Positions 12,101 through 21,949 of a DNA stretch of 64,000 nt are shown piece after piece. The notes below the pieces were generated by a model that was not told the DNA's origin, ran no database searches, and saw only the letters and a program-made list of their open reading frames with translations. Position 1 is the stretch's first letter, and every line of letters starts with the position of its first letter. The stretch covers positions 3,026,001 through 3,090,000 of the forward strand of contig NC_134681.1 in the NCBI RefSeq assembly GCF_024713945.1, read 5' to 3'. Source of the DNA: Dermatophagoides farinae. Taxonomy: Eukaryota; Arthropoda; Arachnida; Sarcoptiformes; Pyroglyphidae. The position numbers were made by a program, and so were the translations under genes.

Positions 12101-15100
12101 TCAACACCACGAAAAACAGTTAGATGGTACATCAAATTGTTTTTCCATTTATTTGACATGTGTATTTGGAATAGCATGATCATATTTAAAAAAGTCACTG
12201 GTAAAAAAATCTCATATCTTAATTTTAGAGATGAACTGACTAAATCTTTACTCGAATCCAATCAAAATACAAGCAATGATAACATGTTTGCTTCACATTA
12301 TTTAAAAAAAATCAGTAAACGTGTACGCTGTCGCAACTGTTCAAAAAATAGAAAGCGTAAATTAACATCTTATATTTGTAATGGTTGTAGCAGTTCAAAC
12401 AAAACTATCGGACTCTGTCCAACTTGTTTCCATCAATATCTTCATAACCAAATATAATCTAATTTTTTTAATAATAACATAATTTATCCCACAAAAATAA
12501 AATTCTCGTTCATTTTTCAGTTTTTTACGTGTTTTTGTAAAAAAAAGATTCCGGCTCATATGTGAGCCATCTGGTCTATTTTGTCAAAGAGCTATCCATA
12601 GACCAGTGGCTCACATATGAGCCGGGAGGAAAATAACAAGAAGTAAATCAGTTTGGATGAAAAAAAATGTAACAATGAAATAGGTGAAGCCAATAACAAA
12701 AAATTATGCAATAAAAAAAGTTGGTCTATTTTGAGACCTTTTTTCTGTCTATGGTGGTCGTGAATGGGTTAATGTTGTCTATTTTGCCATTACAATTGTG
12801 TATGAAACATTTTCTAATTTCTAAAAGGAAATAAAAAAATTTGTTCAATTGAAATTTTGTGGTTTTGATGTTTGAAACACACACACACACGAATTTCTTT
12901 CTCTATGTCCAACACTCTCAATAATTTTTAATAATTTTATATATTTGTTTGGTTGCTCAAATCAAAACGTTATTAGTTAAAATGTTGGTCGAATGTTCAA
13001 ATGTTGTTGTTGTTATTATTTTCATTATTTTTATTACGTATTATTATTATTTCGATCAAACAAATGTTTGCTTGAATGAATCGTGAAACAAAATGCAATG
13101 GGGTCGATGTGATGTGGAATGGAATGGAATGGAATGAAATGTTAAAATGATAAAATCATAGTAAAGAAAATGGTGAAAAAAACTTTTCGATTTTCGATTA
13201 TTATTATTATGTGCAATGATGATGATGATGATGATTTTCTTTTGGCTTGAATTTTATGGATCCCTGCTGCTGCTATTACTTTATTTTTATTTTAGCAAAT
13301 TTTTTCCTTTTGGTTCTTTCTTTTTCTGTCAATTGTCTTTATATTTGTATTTGTGTGTGTGTGTGTGTGTGTGTGTGTGATTTACTTGTGGACAAATAAC
13401 TGTAAAAAGTAATCATTACAAATTACAATTTGTTGTAGCTTGTTGTATCGACACTTATATCTGTAGCAAAAAAAAAGTTGAATCATCCAAACCAGGAAAA
13501 AAAGACTAACCAGGGTTTTTATTTTCACATCACTTTTATTTGAATGTATGAGAAAAACAGAACAACAGACAGAATAGAATATTCGATATTCAAGTTTCAA
13601 TGGAATCTAAAAAAATTCATAAACTTTGAAAAGAGTTTTTTCTTTCATTTTCATTTCTTCTTCTTCTTTTGGTGTCCAAAACATGAACAAAAATTTTCAT
13701 GTAAAAATGTTGTAATTCTGTGTTAACTATCGTCAGTGTACACCACTGTCAAGATAGCTTTAACTAAAGCTACGATAGAATTACGACTTTTTCCACGGTA
13801 TTTGTTAATTAATTTTCGCATTTTCTCGATGTAACTAGGTAACATTTGTGTGTGTGTGTGTTTGAATCTAATAAGTTGTACTTTATCACACTGGAATAAA
13901 GAATGAAAAAAACTCGACTATCAAAGGAATTTCAATCACATTTGAATCTAGCCAGAACGCTCATCAAATAGCATACCACTAGAAAGTAAATATCAAATAT
14001 AAAATAAAATAAATAAATTCTGGACGTACTGGGTAAGTAACAGAATCATTGTAGAATTATTATTCTTCCATTCTGTTGTGACATGAGTTGTTATTTATTT
14101 TTTGCGGCTTCTGTATCCAAATGTTTTTGATTTTAATTTTACCAGTTTTGCCTTTCTCTTTCTCTTGGTTCTTGCCATTTTATACACACACACTCACACT
14201 GAGAAAAACCTTAAAATACACTGTATTTTATGGTTTTTTTTAATCGAATAACTAGCTGAATTTTTCTTTCAAAAAAAAAAAAAAACCAAAACACCAAACC
14301 ACAAAAAATCACTCACAAAAATCTTTAATTTTTTTCTCTCTACTGGTGGATTGTTTTTTCATATTTTGGTTGTTAGAATTTCAACAAAAAAAATTCTTGG
14401 TTTCCCGTGTGTGTGTGTGTGTTCGGTTGAATGTCATCATCATTGAATGAAACCCAAATGAAATGGTTATGATACAAAAAAAAACAAGAATTTTGCAGAC
14501 CAAAAAAATCCTTTTACCCCCTTCCCTCACTTACACACAATGTTAGATAAATTGAAACGAAGTAAAAAATGAAAAAAAAATAAAATTGTTACGGCTGCTG
14601 AACACATTTGTGAACATGAAGAATTCCTATTTTTTCAGTTTAGTTTAGTTTGTTCGTTCGTTATATGTGGATGATGATTTCAAATGATTTATGATCTCAA
14701 ATGCACACAAACACACACACACACACACTGTGAACATCAATGTTTCGGATACAATTGCCGAGTGAAGAAAAAAAATTTTTTTGTTGCAAATCATCATCAA
14801 AGCGAAAAAACATCATTTTGTGGCATTCGCTTGCTTGCAGCATGAGAATCTGTACTGACAAACAAGCGTGGAAGAAAAAATGGAAAGATTTTCGATTTTG
14901 ATTTCGATTTTTTTCTTCTTTTTTTGCCATCGCATCATCGTTCTTTCATTTCTGGTTTTTCAATTCATTTTCGTTATCTCTTTGAGCACATCTTTTTTTT
15001 TCTTTTTTCTACTTCCACTACCATCATCGTCATCATCACAACATTCAAAATATTTTGTTCCATTCATCTTTCACATTCATTCTCTATATTCCTATCGATC

Positions 15101-17905
15101 CATTATTATTTGAACGGAAACGGAATCAGACATGATTATTCACAAAAAGAAAAGACTAAAATTTTTCCTTTGATTACTTTTTCCGGTAACAATATCGAAT
15201 CAAATTGTATTATTATCGCAGAAGGTAAGATTTGAAAATGGATTCATTCATTCATTCAGTATTTTTTTTGCAATGGTCATCAGAAAAACACAGAAACGAT
15301 GCGGAATCAAATAGATTGAAAACAGAAAAGATTTTCCATTATTTTCCCTCATTCCCTCATCATTATTAGGGTAGTATATATATGATCCTTTAAAAAAAAC
15401 CATGAAGAAAAACCAAAACAATCTGGTAATTATCTAAATCGTATGGTATATTTTAGATTGGAAAATTAGTAACCCGAAAACGAAAATCAACCACAAAAGA
15501 AGTTGCACTTGGAGAAATCAAAATAATAATGAGGACAGTTATTTAAGCTAGAAATTTCATTGGATCCAGGATATTAGGTTTTGGGTATTTTTTTTCTTGC
15601 AAAAAAGGCTGAAAAAATATTATCATTATCGGTTAAAGAGTTTTCTCAAAGTCATTTTTCAAATGATAAACACAAATGAGCATAATAATCATAATCAATT
15701 CCATCATCATCATATCTCATATGCATCAATGCTACTGCTGCTGACCATTATATTGTGTGTCAGCCAAAATTCATTTCACATTATTTATTATTATTATTGT
15801 TTGAAAAGGACAAAAAAAAGTTTGTTGTCTGATCCATATATTTTTCTCGATAGCAATCAAAAATGGAAGAAAAAGTTGATTTCATTCTGGTTTACATTAC
15901 ATTACAATTTTTTTTTTTTTTGAAATTCGATTGTTCAATGATGATGATGATGAATTGAAGAATCTTTTGTTATTCTATAATAATGATTCAGTTCGTTTTT
16001 GTTATATTCGTTGACATTTGTGTGTGTGTGTGTGTGAATGAAAAATGGGTGTGTGCATATACAGTATGTGATATATTAATATTATTATTATAATTCCATT
16101 TGATGACAAAGTTTTTTTTCCGCTTTCATTTTCATGAATCGTTGAAAATCATGATGATGGAAAGAAAACAACAGCCATGAAAATTGAAATATTAATATCA
16201 AAAAACGAATAGAATAAAATAGAATAGAATAGAAGGATCAATAGTTTTTGATCTGTGTCCACTATGTGTTTAATGAATGAAAATGGATGTGTTTTATTTA
16301 AGGTTTTAGGATATAAAAAAATTACAAGGGAGAAAAGAACGAAAAGACTTGATCTTTTTTTTTGCTACATTGTTGTTGCCATGATTAATTTTGATATAGC
16401 CAATACTTTTTTCTTTTTCATATAGTCATCATTAGTTCGTTGTCGTAAAAAACAAACAAAACAAAGTTCATATATACTGTGTTGTTTCTCTTTTAAGCCA
16501 TTAGTAAAAATGTGCCCGTAATTTTTTGTTTCTTTGGAACGCTATCAGTAATATCAGTCATCATTACTTCAAGAAGACATTCTTCTAAGAAAATCTTTAA
16601 CATTTATTTATCGTCAGTTTTTTATTATTGTTGTTATCATGAACATGGCCCATTTAAATGATTTTCAGTACATAATATGTAAATCTATACACTCTACTTT
16701 TTTTCTTTCTTTGCATGAAATCTTGTAATTTCTCATTCAAAGTAGAAAAAAAAGTGAATTACAGATAAATAACCAAACCAAACAGGATATAATACACATG
16801 ATACTTATTAATATCGTGGATGGACATTCAATAATAATGATGATGATGATGATAATGAATATGAAATGGCAAACATGAATAAACAAACAAACGGAAATGT
16901 GTCATTACTATATATATTTCATCGATGGTGATGATGAAAACAATCTTTTGTTTCATAATCATCACAACCGAATAAGATGTTTACTTACTTTCTTACTTAT
17001 TATCATTTTTTTTTTTTTTTGTTATTCAACACAACAAATATTTACTGTTTCCAATATTTGTTTTTTGGCTCTATTGTTGTTATTTCGTCGTGGAAAATTT
17101 TTTTTTGTTATTCTTTCACATCTTTGACTCTTTTAAGCATATTAATAATTTTCAATACAAATTCCTATGAATATGGAGAACGGAAATGGAAATAGATTTT
17201 ATGATGATGATGATTAAGGTTGTAAAAAAAGAGTTGTTTGTTGAGTGTTGAAAAACAAATTTTTCTGTTTTTCAGAATTGTTATTGTCGTTTTGTTTAGA
17301 TGTCCAAAATTTGACATGGATAAAAATGATACACACATAGAGACACATAGAAAATTACATTGGTTTCACTTTAATCCTTTTGTTTTGTACGATTTGCACG
17401 TTTTACTTTACTTTGTTTTTTTTTCGTCTTTACATTTGAATACAATTGTATGAAATAAATAACAAAGAGAATATCAACAACAAAATATAGAGAATCCAGA
17501 CCATATAGATCTGAGCTGAATATTTTTGAATTTCCGCTTTTTCATATCATTTTCTTTTTATTGACAGGTTATTATTATTATTATTATTATTATTGTTGTT
17601 GTTGTTGTTGTTGTTGTTAATAAAGATTCATTCGTTTGCTCCTTTTTTGGAAGCTCATAGACTGTGACTAGATTCATTTTATTTCAAGTGTCCAGCAGTG
17701 TCTTTGGGACATTACCATTATTATTTTTACGTTGAAATGCTTAACTCTTATTATGATGAAGCAAAGGAAAAGCATCCATTTTTTCTCTCTCCTTTCTTCA
17801 TCATCATCATCTTTTTGGATCTTTATTTTGCTCATTTTCTCTCTCTCTCTCTCTCTCTCTCCCATTTGGTCAAACCGAAATAATTTTCTTTTCATAACTT
17901 GCTAT

Positions 17906-17940
<35 letters not shown>

Positions 17941-19143
17941 ATATTTGGCTGTCGTCGTCGTCGGTATTTGTTGTTATAAAAATCGTCATAAATCATATTG
18001 TAACCCGAAAACAAGCAAAAAAAAAAAATTATTAGAAATAAACTATACTAGTAGACTAGTAGATAACCGTATATAGTACTACTATTTTACTACTAATAGA
18101 TAGGCAAGCGAGAAAAATGAAAAAAAGTTAAGAATTAAATGAGGATAATGATAATGATGATGAGTCGCCATTTGGCGAAAAAAAGAAAAAGGCAAAAAAC
18201 AAACAGGAAAAGATATACGTCGTGAATGAGATTTATTTGATTTTCTATAAAATAAGTTATTCGAGTTGAAACATAGAAAAAATGAATACTTGCACAGTAA
18301 AAAAAAAACACCGTAACTTTTTTCGTTTCGCATCTCTTATCTTATTCAACCTAACAAATTATGACGATGATAATGATGATGAGCACGGTTATTATTATTT
18401 AACCATAAATATACCCGATTCCATATTCTGTGTCTTATCGTTTTTTTACTCTTTAGTTCATTGTTCATTTGTCTGCCAGAAATTTGAAATGTTTTAATTT
18501 TTTTTTTGTTGTTTTTGTTGTTGCTATAATCTTTTCCAATATTAATGGGCCCTTTGAATTTTGAGGTTTCCATTAACAATCCTTGTATGAGAATGAATCG
18601 CTAGTAATCATAAATATGTGTGTGTGTTTGTGTGAAAATAAAAGAACCTGAATTCAGTCATATTTATATGGTATTTGTCATCGTGACAGTAGTCATTGGA
18701 TGGGAATGTTTAGTTAGGAAATATTTCGCCACATTAAAACACTTGTTACCAAACTAACTTGTTTTCTTTTTGGTCATTTCCGTCAATTGGTACTCGGGAC
18801 AATAGTCATTAGTTTTTTTATTTTATTTCTAACAAATAATTCACTTACCAATGCGAACTTGTCTGGTGGATGATGATGATGATGATGAGGAGGAGGATGA
18901 AGAGGATGGATTCAAAAATGGATTCAATATATTTAATGATGATGATGATGATGATTGTGATGATGCGGCTGATACAATCGATGATTGCGTTAATGATTGT
19001 GATGCGGATGACACGGCCATAGTTTGAGACATTTGAAATTGTTTTTCAACAATAATGATCCATATGATTATATATACAATTGTTATTGCAATTCGTATTA
19101 TTATTGAAAAATTTAGCCGATTACTCATCATCATCATTATCAT
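102..19143 (-). CDS. Kainate-type ionotropic glutamate receptor subunit (KAR-A), 3' end outside the window
   Basis: This encodes a subunit of a tetrameric glutamate-gated cation channel of the kainate class in the plasma membrane. I assembled ten coding exons on the minus strand with GT-AG junctions: 19143-18849, 3453-3292, 3216-2965, 2882-2707, 2629-2411, 2313-2161, 2045-1944, 1663-1343, 1269-438 and 367-102. All join in frame, giving 926 residues before the window ends; a donor at 101-100 shows that the tail continues below position 1. The order is signal peptide, serine-rich linker, amino-terminal domain (from about residue 99), ligand-binding S1, M1, pore loop, M3 with [10 protein letters not shown]2, and M4 with [10 protein letters not shown]. 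The S1 arginine (YARES) and the S2 glutamate (LMEST) are present. Oddities: His at the pore Q/R position, and Ser where many kainate receptors have the S1 proline. The start at 19143 is chosen because it is immediately before the hydrophobic signal segment; an in-frame ATG at 19656 would add 171 residues of low-complexity sequence. Confidence 0.9.
438..1269 (-). CDS. KAR-A exon 9: S1 end, M1, pore loop, M3 and S2
   Basis: This 832-nt exon holds the channel core. It opens with the S1 segment containing the glutamate-contacting arginine (in TINYARES). M1 follows (around [14 protein letters not shown]), then an acidic Asn/Asp-rich insert in the M1-pore linker, the pore helix ([13 protein letters not shown]), and M3 with the gating motif [10 protein letters not shown]2 follows with SGSTMTFF and LMEST, and the exon ends at GYGIATPIG. 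The exon boundaries (NAD and PIG/S) coincide with those of the paralogous exon 59018-59804, so this intron pair predates the duplication. Confidence 0.92.
3454..9870 (-). other. KAR-A intron 1, 3' part (no gene seen)
   Basis: This is the intron part between the transposon and KAR-A exon 2. It is AT-rich, with poly-T runs, GAT/ATC tracts (for example near 4980-5110 and 6300-6320), a TTGG tract at 6404-6427 and short CA runs near 4620. The open frames here are low-complexity translations (poly-Asp, poly-His, poly-Phe). I see no coding exon and no structured RNA. Confidence 0.6.
9875..9888 (+). repeat. piggyBac left terminal inverted repeat
   Basis: CCCATTCACGACCA directly follows TTAA and is the exact reverse complement of 12755-12768. 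The CCC start is typical for piggyBac-like ends. Confidence 0.93.
9925..9949 (+). repeat. piggyBac subterminal box, left copy
   Basis: TAGACCAG is followed by a 16-bp perfect palindrome, GGCTCATATATGAGCC (9934-9949). Two close copies lie near the right end. The family often has subterminal repeats that bind transposase; binding here is inference. Confidence 0.7.
10787..12457 (+). CDS. piggyBac transposase, full length
   Basis: This is a 556-aa DDD/DDE-type transposase that would cut the element out and reinsert it at TTAA in the nucleus. The start is the ATG at 10787; the GTG six bases upstream is in frame but is not a eukaryotic start. Residues 1-90 are Ser/Glu/Asp-rich and probably disordered. 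The RNase-H-like core follows, with catalytic aspartates recognisable in [10 protein letters not shown] (D249), [10 protein letters not shown] (D327) and [10 protein letters not shown] (D429, with D432 matching the fourth conserved Asp). The C-terminus has a Cys-rich zinc-binding domain with Cys at about 515, 518, 531, 534, 544 and 547, as in other piggyBac proteins. The length is near the family norm of about 590 aa. There are no stops, frameshifts or introns. No cellular role is implied. Confidence 0.95.
   Translation: MYLRSGKSKRTAPESKKSFQIFEIEQNIDEISSDESTGINSENESCESSMSSDLEESNMTESDGESTEIDESTNEDEDANDDWLDVEKIPEIFDFNGCEGVKQNWPSNIAPFEAFSLIFDNVLVEKIVKWTNHKAKILRSSRTSRQSTMRMWKDTDAQEMKKFLGVCIVMGNVKMPSLRHYWATNFIYNHPFFGRFISRNRFEAILRCLSFYDNTDDTSNRLHKIKNVVEHIVTNIQEIYSPGRNLSLDEALLLWRGRLFFRQYIPNKAAKYGIKLYELSTPNGFILNILIYEGKGTVYNQSSSHAHGVVQKLMDPYLNKGHVVYIDNFYTSVNLAESLLQQKTHIVGTLRKNRKFNPKEVINKKLAKGESVWKRKGNVVVGKWKDKREVCMISTYHEFKMVNWKNSRGIESMKPNIIIDYNQFMAGVDRADQMMSYYSTPRKTVRWYIKLFFHLFDMCIWNSMIIFKKVTGKKISYLNFRDELTKSLLESNQNTSNDNMFASHYLKKISKRVRCRNCSKNRKRKLTSYICNGCSSSNKTIGLCPTCFHQYLHNQI
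12496..12501 (+). terminator. Transposase poly(A) signal
   Basis: AATAAA lies 39 nt after the transposase stop codon and inside the element, so it is the natural 3' processing signal candidate. Confidence 0.6.
12553..12578 (-). repeat. piggyBac subterminal box, inverted right copy
   Basis: GGCTCATATGTGAGCC is followed by ATCTGGTCTA. On the minus strand this reads TAGACCAG, a two-base spacer, then the same palindromic box as the left copy. Confidence 0.7.
12599..12623 (+). repeat. piggyBac subterminal box, direct right copy
   Basis: TAGACCAGT is followed by GGCTCACATATGAGCC (12608-12623), matching the left copy in orientation and in the spacing of TAGACCAG to palindrome. Confidence 0.7.
12755..12768 (-). 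repeat. piggyBac right terminal inverted repeat
   Basis: TGGTCGTGAATGGG directly precedes TTAA and is the exact complement of the left end. Identity is lost immediately inside the 14 bp. Confidence 0.93.
13352..13379. repeat. (TG)14 microsatellite
   Basis: An uninterrupted TG dinucleotide run within KAR-A intron 1. Confidence 0.9.
13712..13784. other. Nested inverted repeats forming a three-way-junction fold
   Basis: The outer arms CTATCGT (13727-13733) and ACGATAG (13772-13778) pair, with a further GTAATT/AATTAC pair outside. Inside are two hairpins: CAGTG-TACAC-CACTG (13734-13748) and TAGCTTT-AACT-AAAGCTA (13755-13772). This ordered pairing is unusual against the low-complexity surroundings. 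It could be a MITE remnant, a structured RNA or chance. Confidence 0.4.
17569..17620. repeat. Compound (TTA)n(TTG)n microsatellite
   Basis: A run of TTA units passes directly into a run of TTG units, about 50 bp in all. Confidence 0.85.
17910..17939. repeat. (AC)15 microsatellite
   Basis: An uninterrupted AC run about 1 kb from the KAR-A signal exon, inside intron 1. Confidence 0.9.
18849..19143 (-). CDS. KAR-A first coding exon: signal peptide and Ser-rich linker
   Basis: This exon encodes about 98 residues. It begins with a run of methionines (ATG at 19143), then a strongly hydrophobic stretch rich in Ile (residues about 11-30), then a polar region with long Ser runs, and ends in RQVRI plus one base. 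The donor at 18848-18847 reads GTAAGT. The leftover G joins the acceptor at 3455-3454 to give Ala followed by ALFTEE, the expected beginning of the amino-terminal domain. The frame stays open upstream to about 19782, with two adjacent ATGs at 19656-19651, but that part is basic and Ser/Asp low-complexity sequence. Its translation is uncertain. Confidence 0.75.
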
Positions 19144-21370
19144 TGACTTTGTTGATGATCGATAACCCTGATGATATTTTTTTTCTTTATGTTTATTTCG
19201 AATATTGAATGGTAATTTGAATAATAATATCAATAATATCAATAATAACGTCCTAAAGGCATGATTAAAGAATTTTTTAAAAAAAAAATTTCCATAATAA
19301 AATATTCCAATTGAACAATAATCATCATCATCATCATTAATGTTATTATAAGGCAGCATTAAGATATTATTAAATCCTAGTTGTTCATGATGATCATAAT
19401 GATTATTTGATGATGGCGCTAATGATGAGGATGATAATCTTGATCTTGTTATTGTCGCTGTCGTTGTCGATTTCAATTTCTTTCGTTTTTTTCTTACTGA
19501 TGGTTTTTTTTTCTTTCCAACACTTTCCATTGTCGATGATGATGATGATGATGATGATAAATCAATCGTTTTAAAAGATAAATTTGTATCATTCTTTTGT
19601 CGTGGTGATTGTTGTTGCTGTGGCTCATTCGATGATGATGTTGATAATAACATCATTGAATTTTTTTTTGTTTCACTATAAATGACATACAATTGGCAGC
19701 TATATGTTGATGATGATGATGTTAATTTTGAATGATGGTTGATAATAATGTTTTTTCTCGTTTCTCCCACACACACACACACACACGTTCAAAAGGCACG
19801 AAAGATTTTTTCTCGGTCTTCAAAATTAAAATCCTGAAAATAGAAAATAAAAATTTGAAAAATAAAATAGTAAAAACGAATAAACAATCCTCTAAAGACA
19901 TGGACATTTCCAAACAAACAAACAAATAGATAAAACATCTATGTGCAGTTTTAAGCAAAAAAAAACGAAATGAAATCTGAAATGAAAATGAAATCATGTG
20001 ATACTAAGAAGAATTTTGAATTCCCCCTTCAGACTTATGATAAGACAGTCACAGCCGCGATAACTACCATTCTCTGTCTTTTTCTTTTTCTTTTCTTTTT
20101 TTTTGTTTTGTTTTGATTCAATTCTATTGTTGTTGTCAATGTGTGTGTGTGTGTCTTGTTTTCTTTTTTTCATGATACGATTTGATACACCGTATATACA
20201 AAACCGAAACAAACAAACAAAAAATTCATCCGTTTGAAATGACAAAATAGTTATTTTCTTTTCATGTTCCCAAGTGTATTTGAATTCGTGATAGGAAAAA
20301 AGAACGAGCCTAATAGAATAATATTGGAGTCACACATACACGCAGCAGTGAGATGATAAGATTTACAACAAAAAGTTCAAATTCGAAGATATGGTGAAAA
20401 AATATAGAATTTTGATCCTGAATCGGGTGTAGAATTGACACTATTTGTTGTTGTCGAAAATAAGATGATTTCCGGCGCCGACAATATTCCTTCGATTCAC
20501 GCCAGAGAGATATATATTTTTTCACCATTACAATCAACCAACCGTTGACAAAGGCAACAAACAACAATGACCGAAAAAAATGAACAATGAATGAAATCCA
20601 AAAGATTTCAAACATTTTTGAAATATTCGATAAATCGATTTACTGTGAATTTTTTCTTTTCTTTTTCCACAAAAGTTCTTTTGTACTTTCTTTTTGGTAT
20701 TGTTTTGTTTGGTTGAAGAAAAAATATTCATATTTTTCGTTTCGCTTTTCTTGTTGTTGTTGAAACTTTTTGTGGTATTTGAATAACAAGAAAAAATAAA
20801 AATAAAAAATAAAAATCTTGTGTTATCTAAATGTGCTTTCCTTTTTAACGGAAAACGAAATCGTGTTAGCAAATAGTGTAAGAACAATGAATGACATGGC
20901 CTATTCAAAGAATGGTCTTTGACTCTGAATACAAATGAAACCGGATGGATATGCATGATCGGCGCGATAGGTGATGTTTTTTTCTTTTCTTTTCCGTATA
21001 AAGTTGAATTTAATCGTCGTAAACAAACAAATAACAACAACAACACCGAAGAGAGACATGAAAATGAAATTTAATGTCCAAAGAATTTTTTATTTCTTTA
21101 CTTTTTTCTACCCTGATTTTTCAAAAGTAATATTTTACTTTTGTTTTTTTTGCAATAAAATAAATATATATTTAGATTGACATTGACCATATACATGTAT
21201 AACGGTGATATAACAGTGATATCTTCTGTGTATACACGACCATAATTCACATTCCAAGATTCATACGCAGAGACAAACAATGATTTAAAATAAAATAATT
21301 TTCTTTTGTAATTCAACGAATAAAATGAAAAAAACTGGGCTGTCATTTCAAGCGTAAAAAAAATGTTGCA

Positions 21371-21402
<32 letters not shown>

Positions 21403-21925
21403 GGATAACAAACAAATATAAGGCATCGACCGTAACGGCTGAATATTGAATCCGTTAGTTGTTTTTTAGGCTTTCAAAGTCAAAACAAAAAGCTTGAAGA
21501 ACAAAGTACTTGGCCTCATGATTCCGGAATTGTTATGAATATTGAATTCAAATCTGTTTGGCTAGCTTAGACATCATCAACATTGTCTTGACCGTTTTTT
21601 CTTGGCCAAATTCAAATTTTTCATTTTTTCCAATTTTTTTTCGTTTTCAAATTCCATGTCCGAATATTGCATTAACAAATATTTTCTTTTTGGGAAGCAG
21701 ACAGTACAAAAAATGGCCAATAATTGCACATTCTTCAAATCATCAATCGATGATGATGTGATTGTTCTGAAACTTTTTGTTCTTTGTTCCAGCATTTTAA
21801 GAAATTCTTGTCAAGATTTTTTTCTTTTTTTTCAAGAAAAAAAATGGAACAAAGAAACCGATAATGTTGTCAATGATGTATTGGCCGCCACCATCAAGAA
21901 ATGGTAGTGAAAACAAATGCCTTGA

Positions 21926-21949
21926 AATGCCCAAAAGCATTTGGGCATT
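21926..21949. other. Perfect 10-bp hairpin
   Basis: AATGCCCAAA and TTTGGGCATT are separated by the tetraloop AGCA. Its arms contain three consecutive G-C pairs in an AT-rich region. Confidence 0.5.

Larger units (their letters stand above)
9871..12772 (+). mobile_element. Intact piggyBac-family DNA transposon with TTAA target duplications
   Basis: The element spans 9875-12768 (2894 bp) and is flanked by TTAA at 9871-9874 and 12769-12772, the signature of piggyBac insertion and exact excision. The termini are perfect 14-bp inverted repeats, CCCATTCACGACCA at 9875-9888 and its complement at 12755-12768. Three subterminal copies of a palindromic motif lie near the ends. The single long reading frame is uninterrupted. 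The element lies in intron 1 of KAR-A in antisense orientation to that gene. Perfect ends, an exact target duplication and an open transposase frame indicate a young insertion; whether it is active cannot be told from sequence. Confidence 0.95.
12773..18848 (-). other. KAR-A intron 1, 5' part (no gene seen)
   Basis: This is the intron sequence between the transposon and the signal-peptide exon. It contains a GGAAT tract (13115-13137), TG repeats (13352-13379), the three-hairpin structure at 13712-13784, TTA/TTG repeats (17569-17620), AC repeats (17910-17939) and many GAT runs. The open frames here translate to low-complexity sequence; none has a recognisable domain. Confidence 0.6.

Noticed and set aside
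19144-19782. Extension of the KAR-A first exon to the full open frame
   Set aside because: The frame begins at a GTG in a CA repeat and includes a second hydrophobic segment and long Ser/Asp runs. The ATG at 19143 gives a normal signal peptide, so the extension is only mentioned as an alternative.
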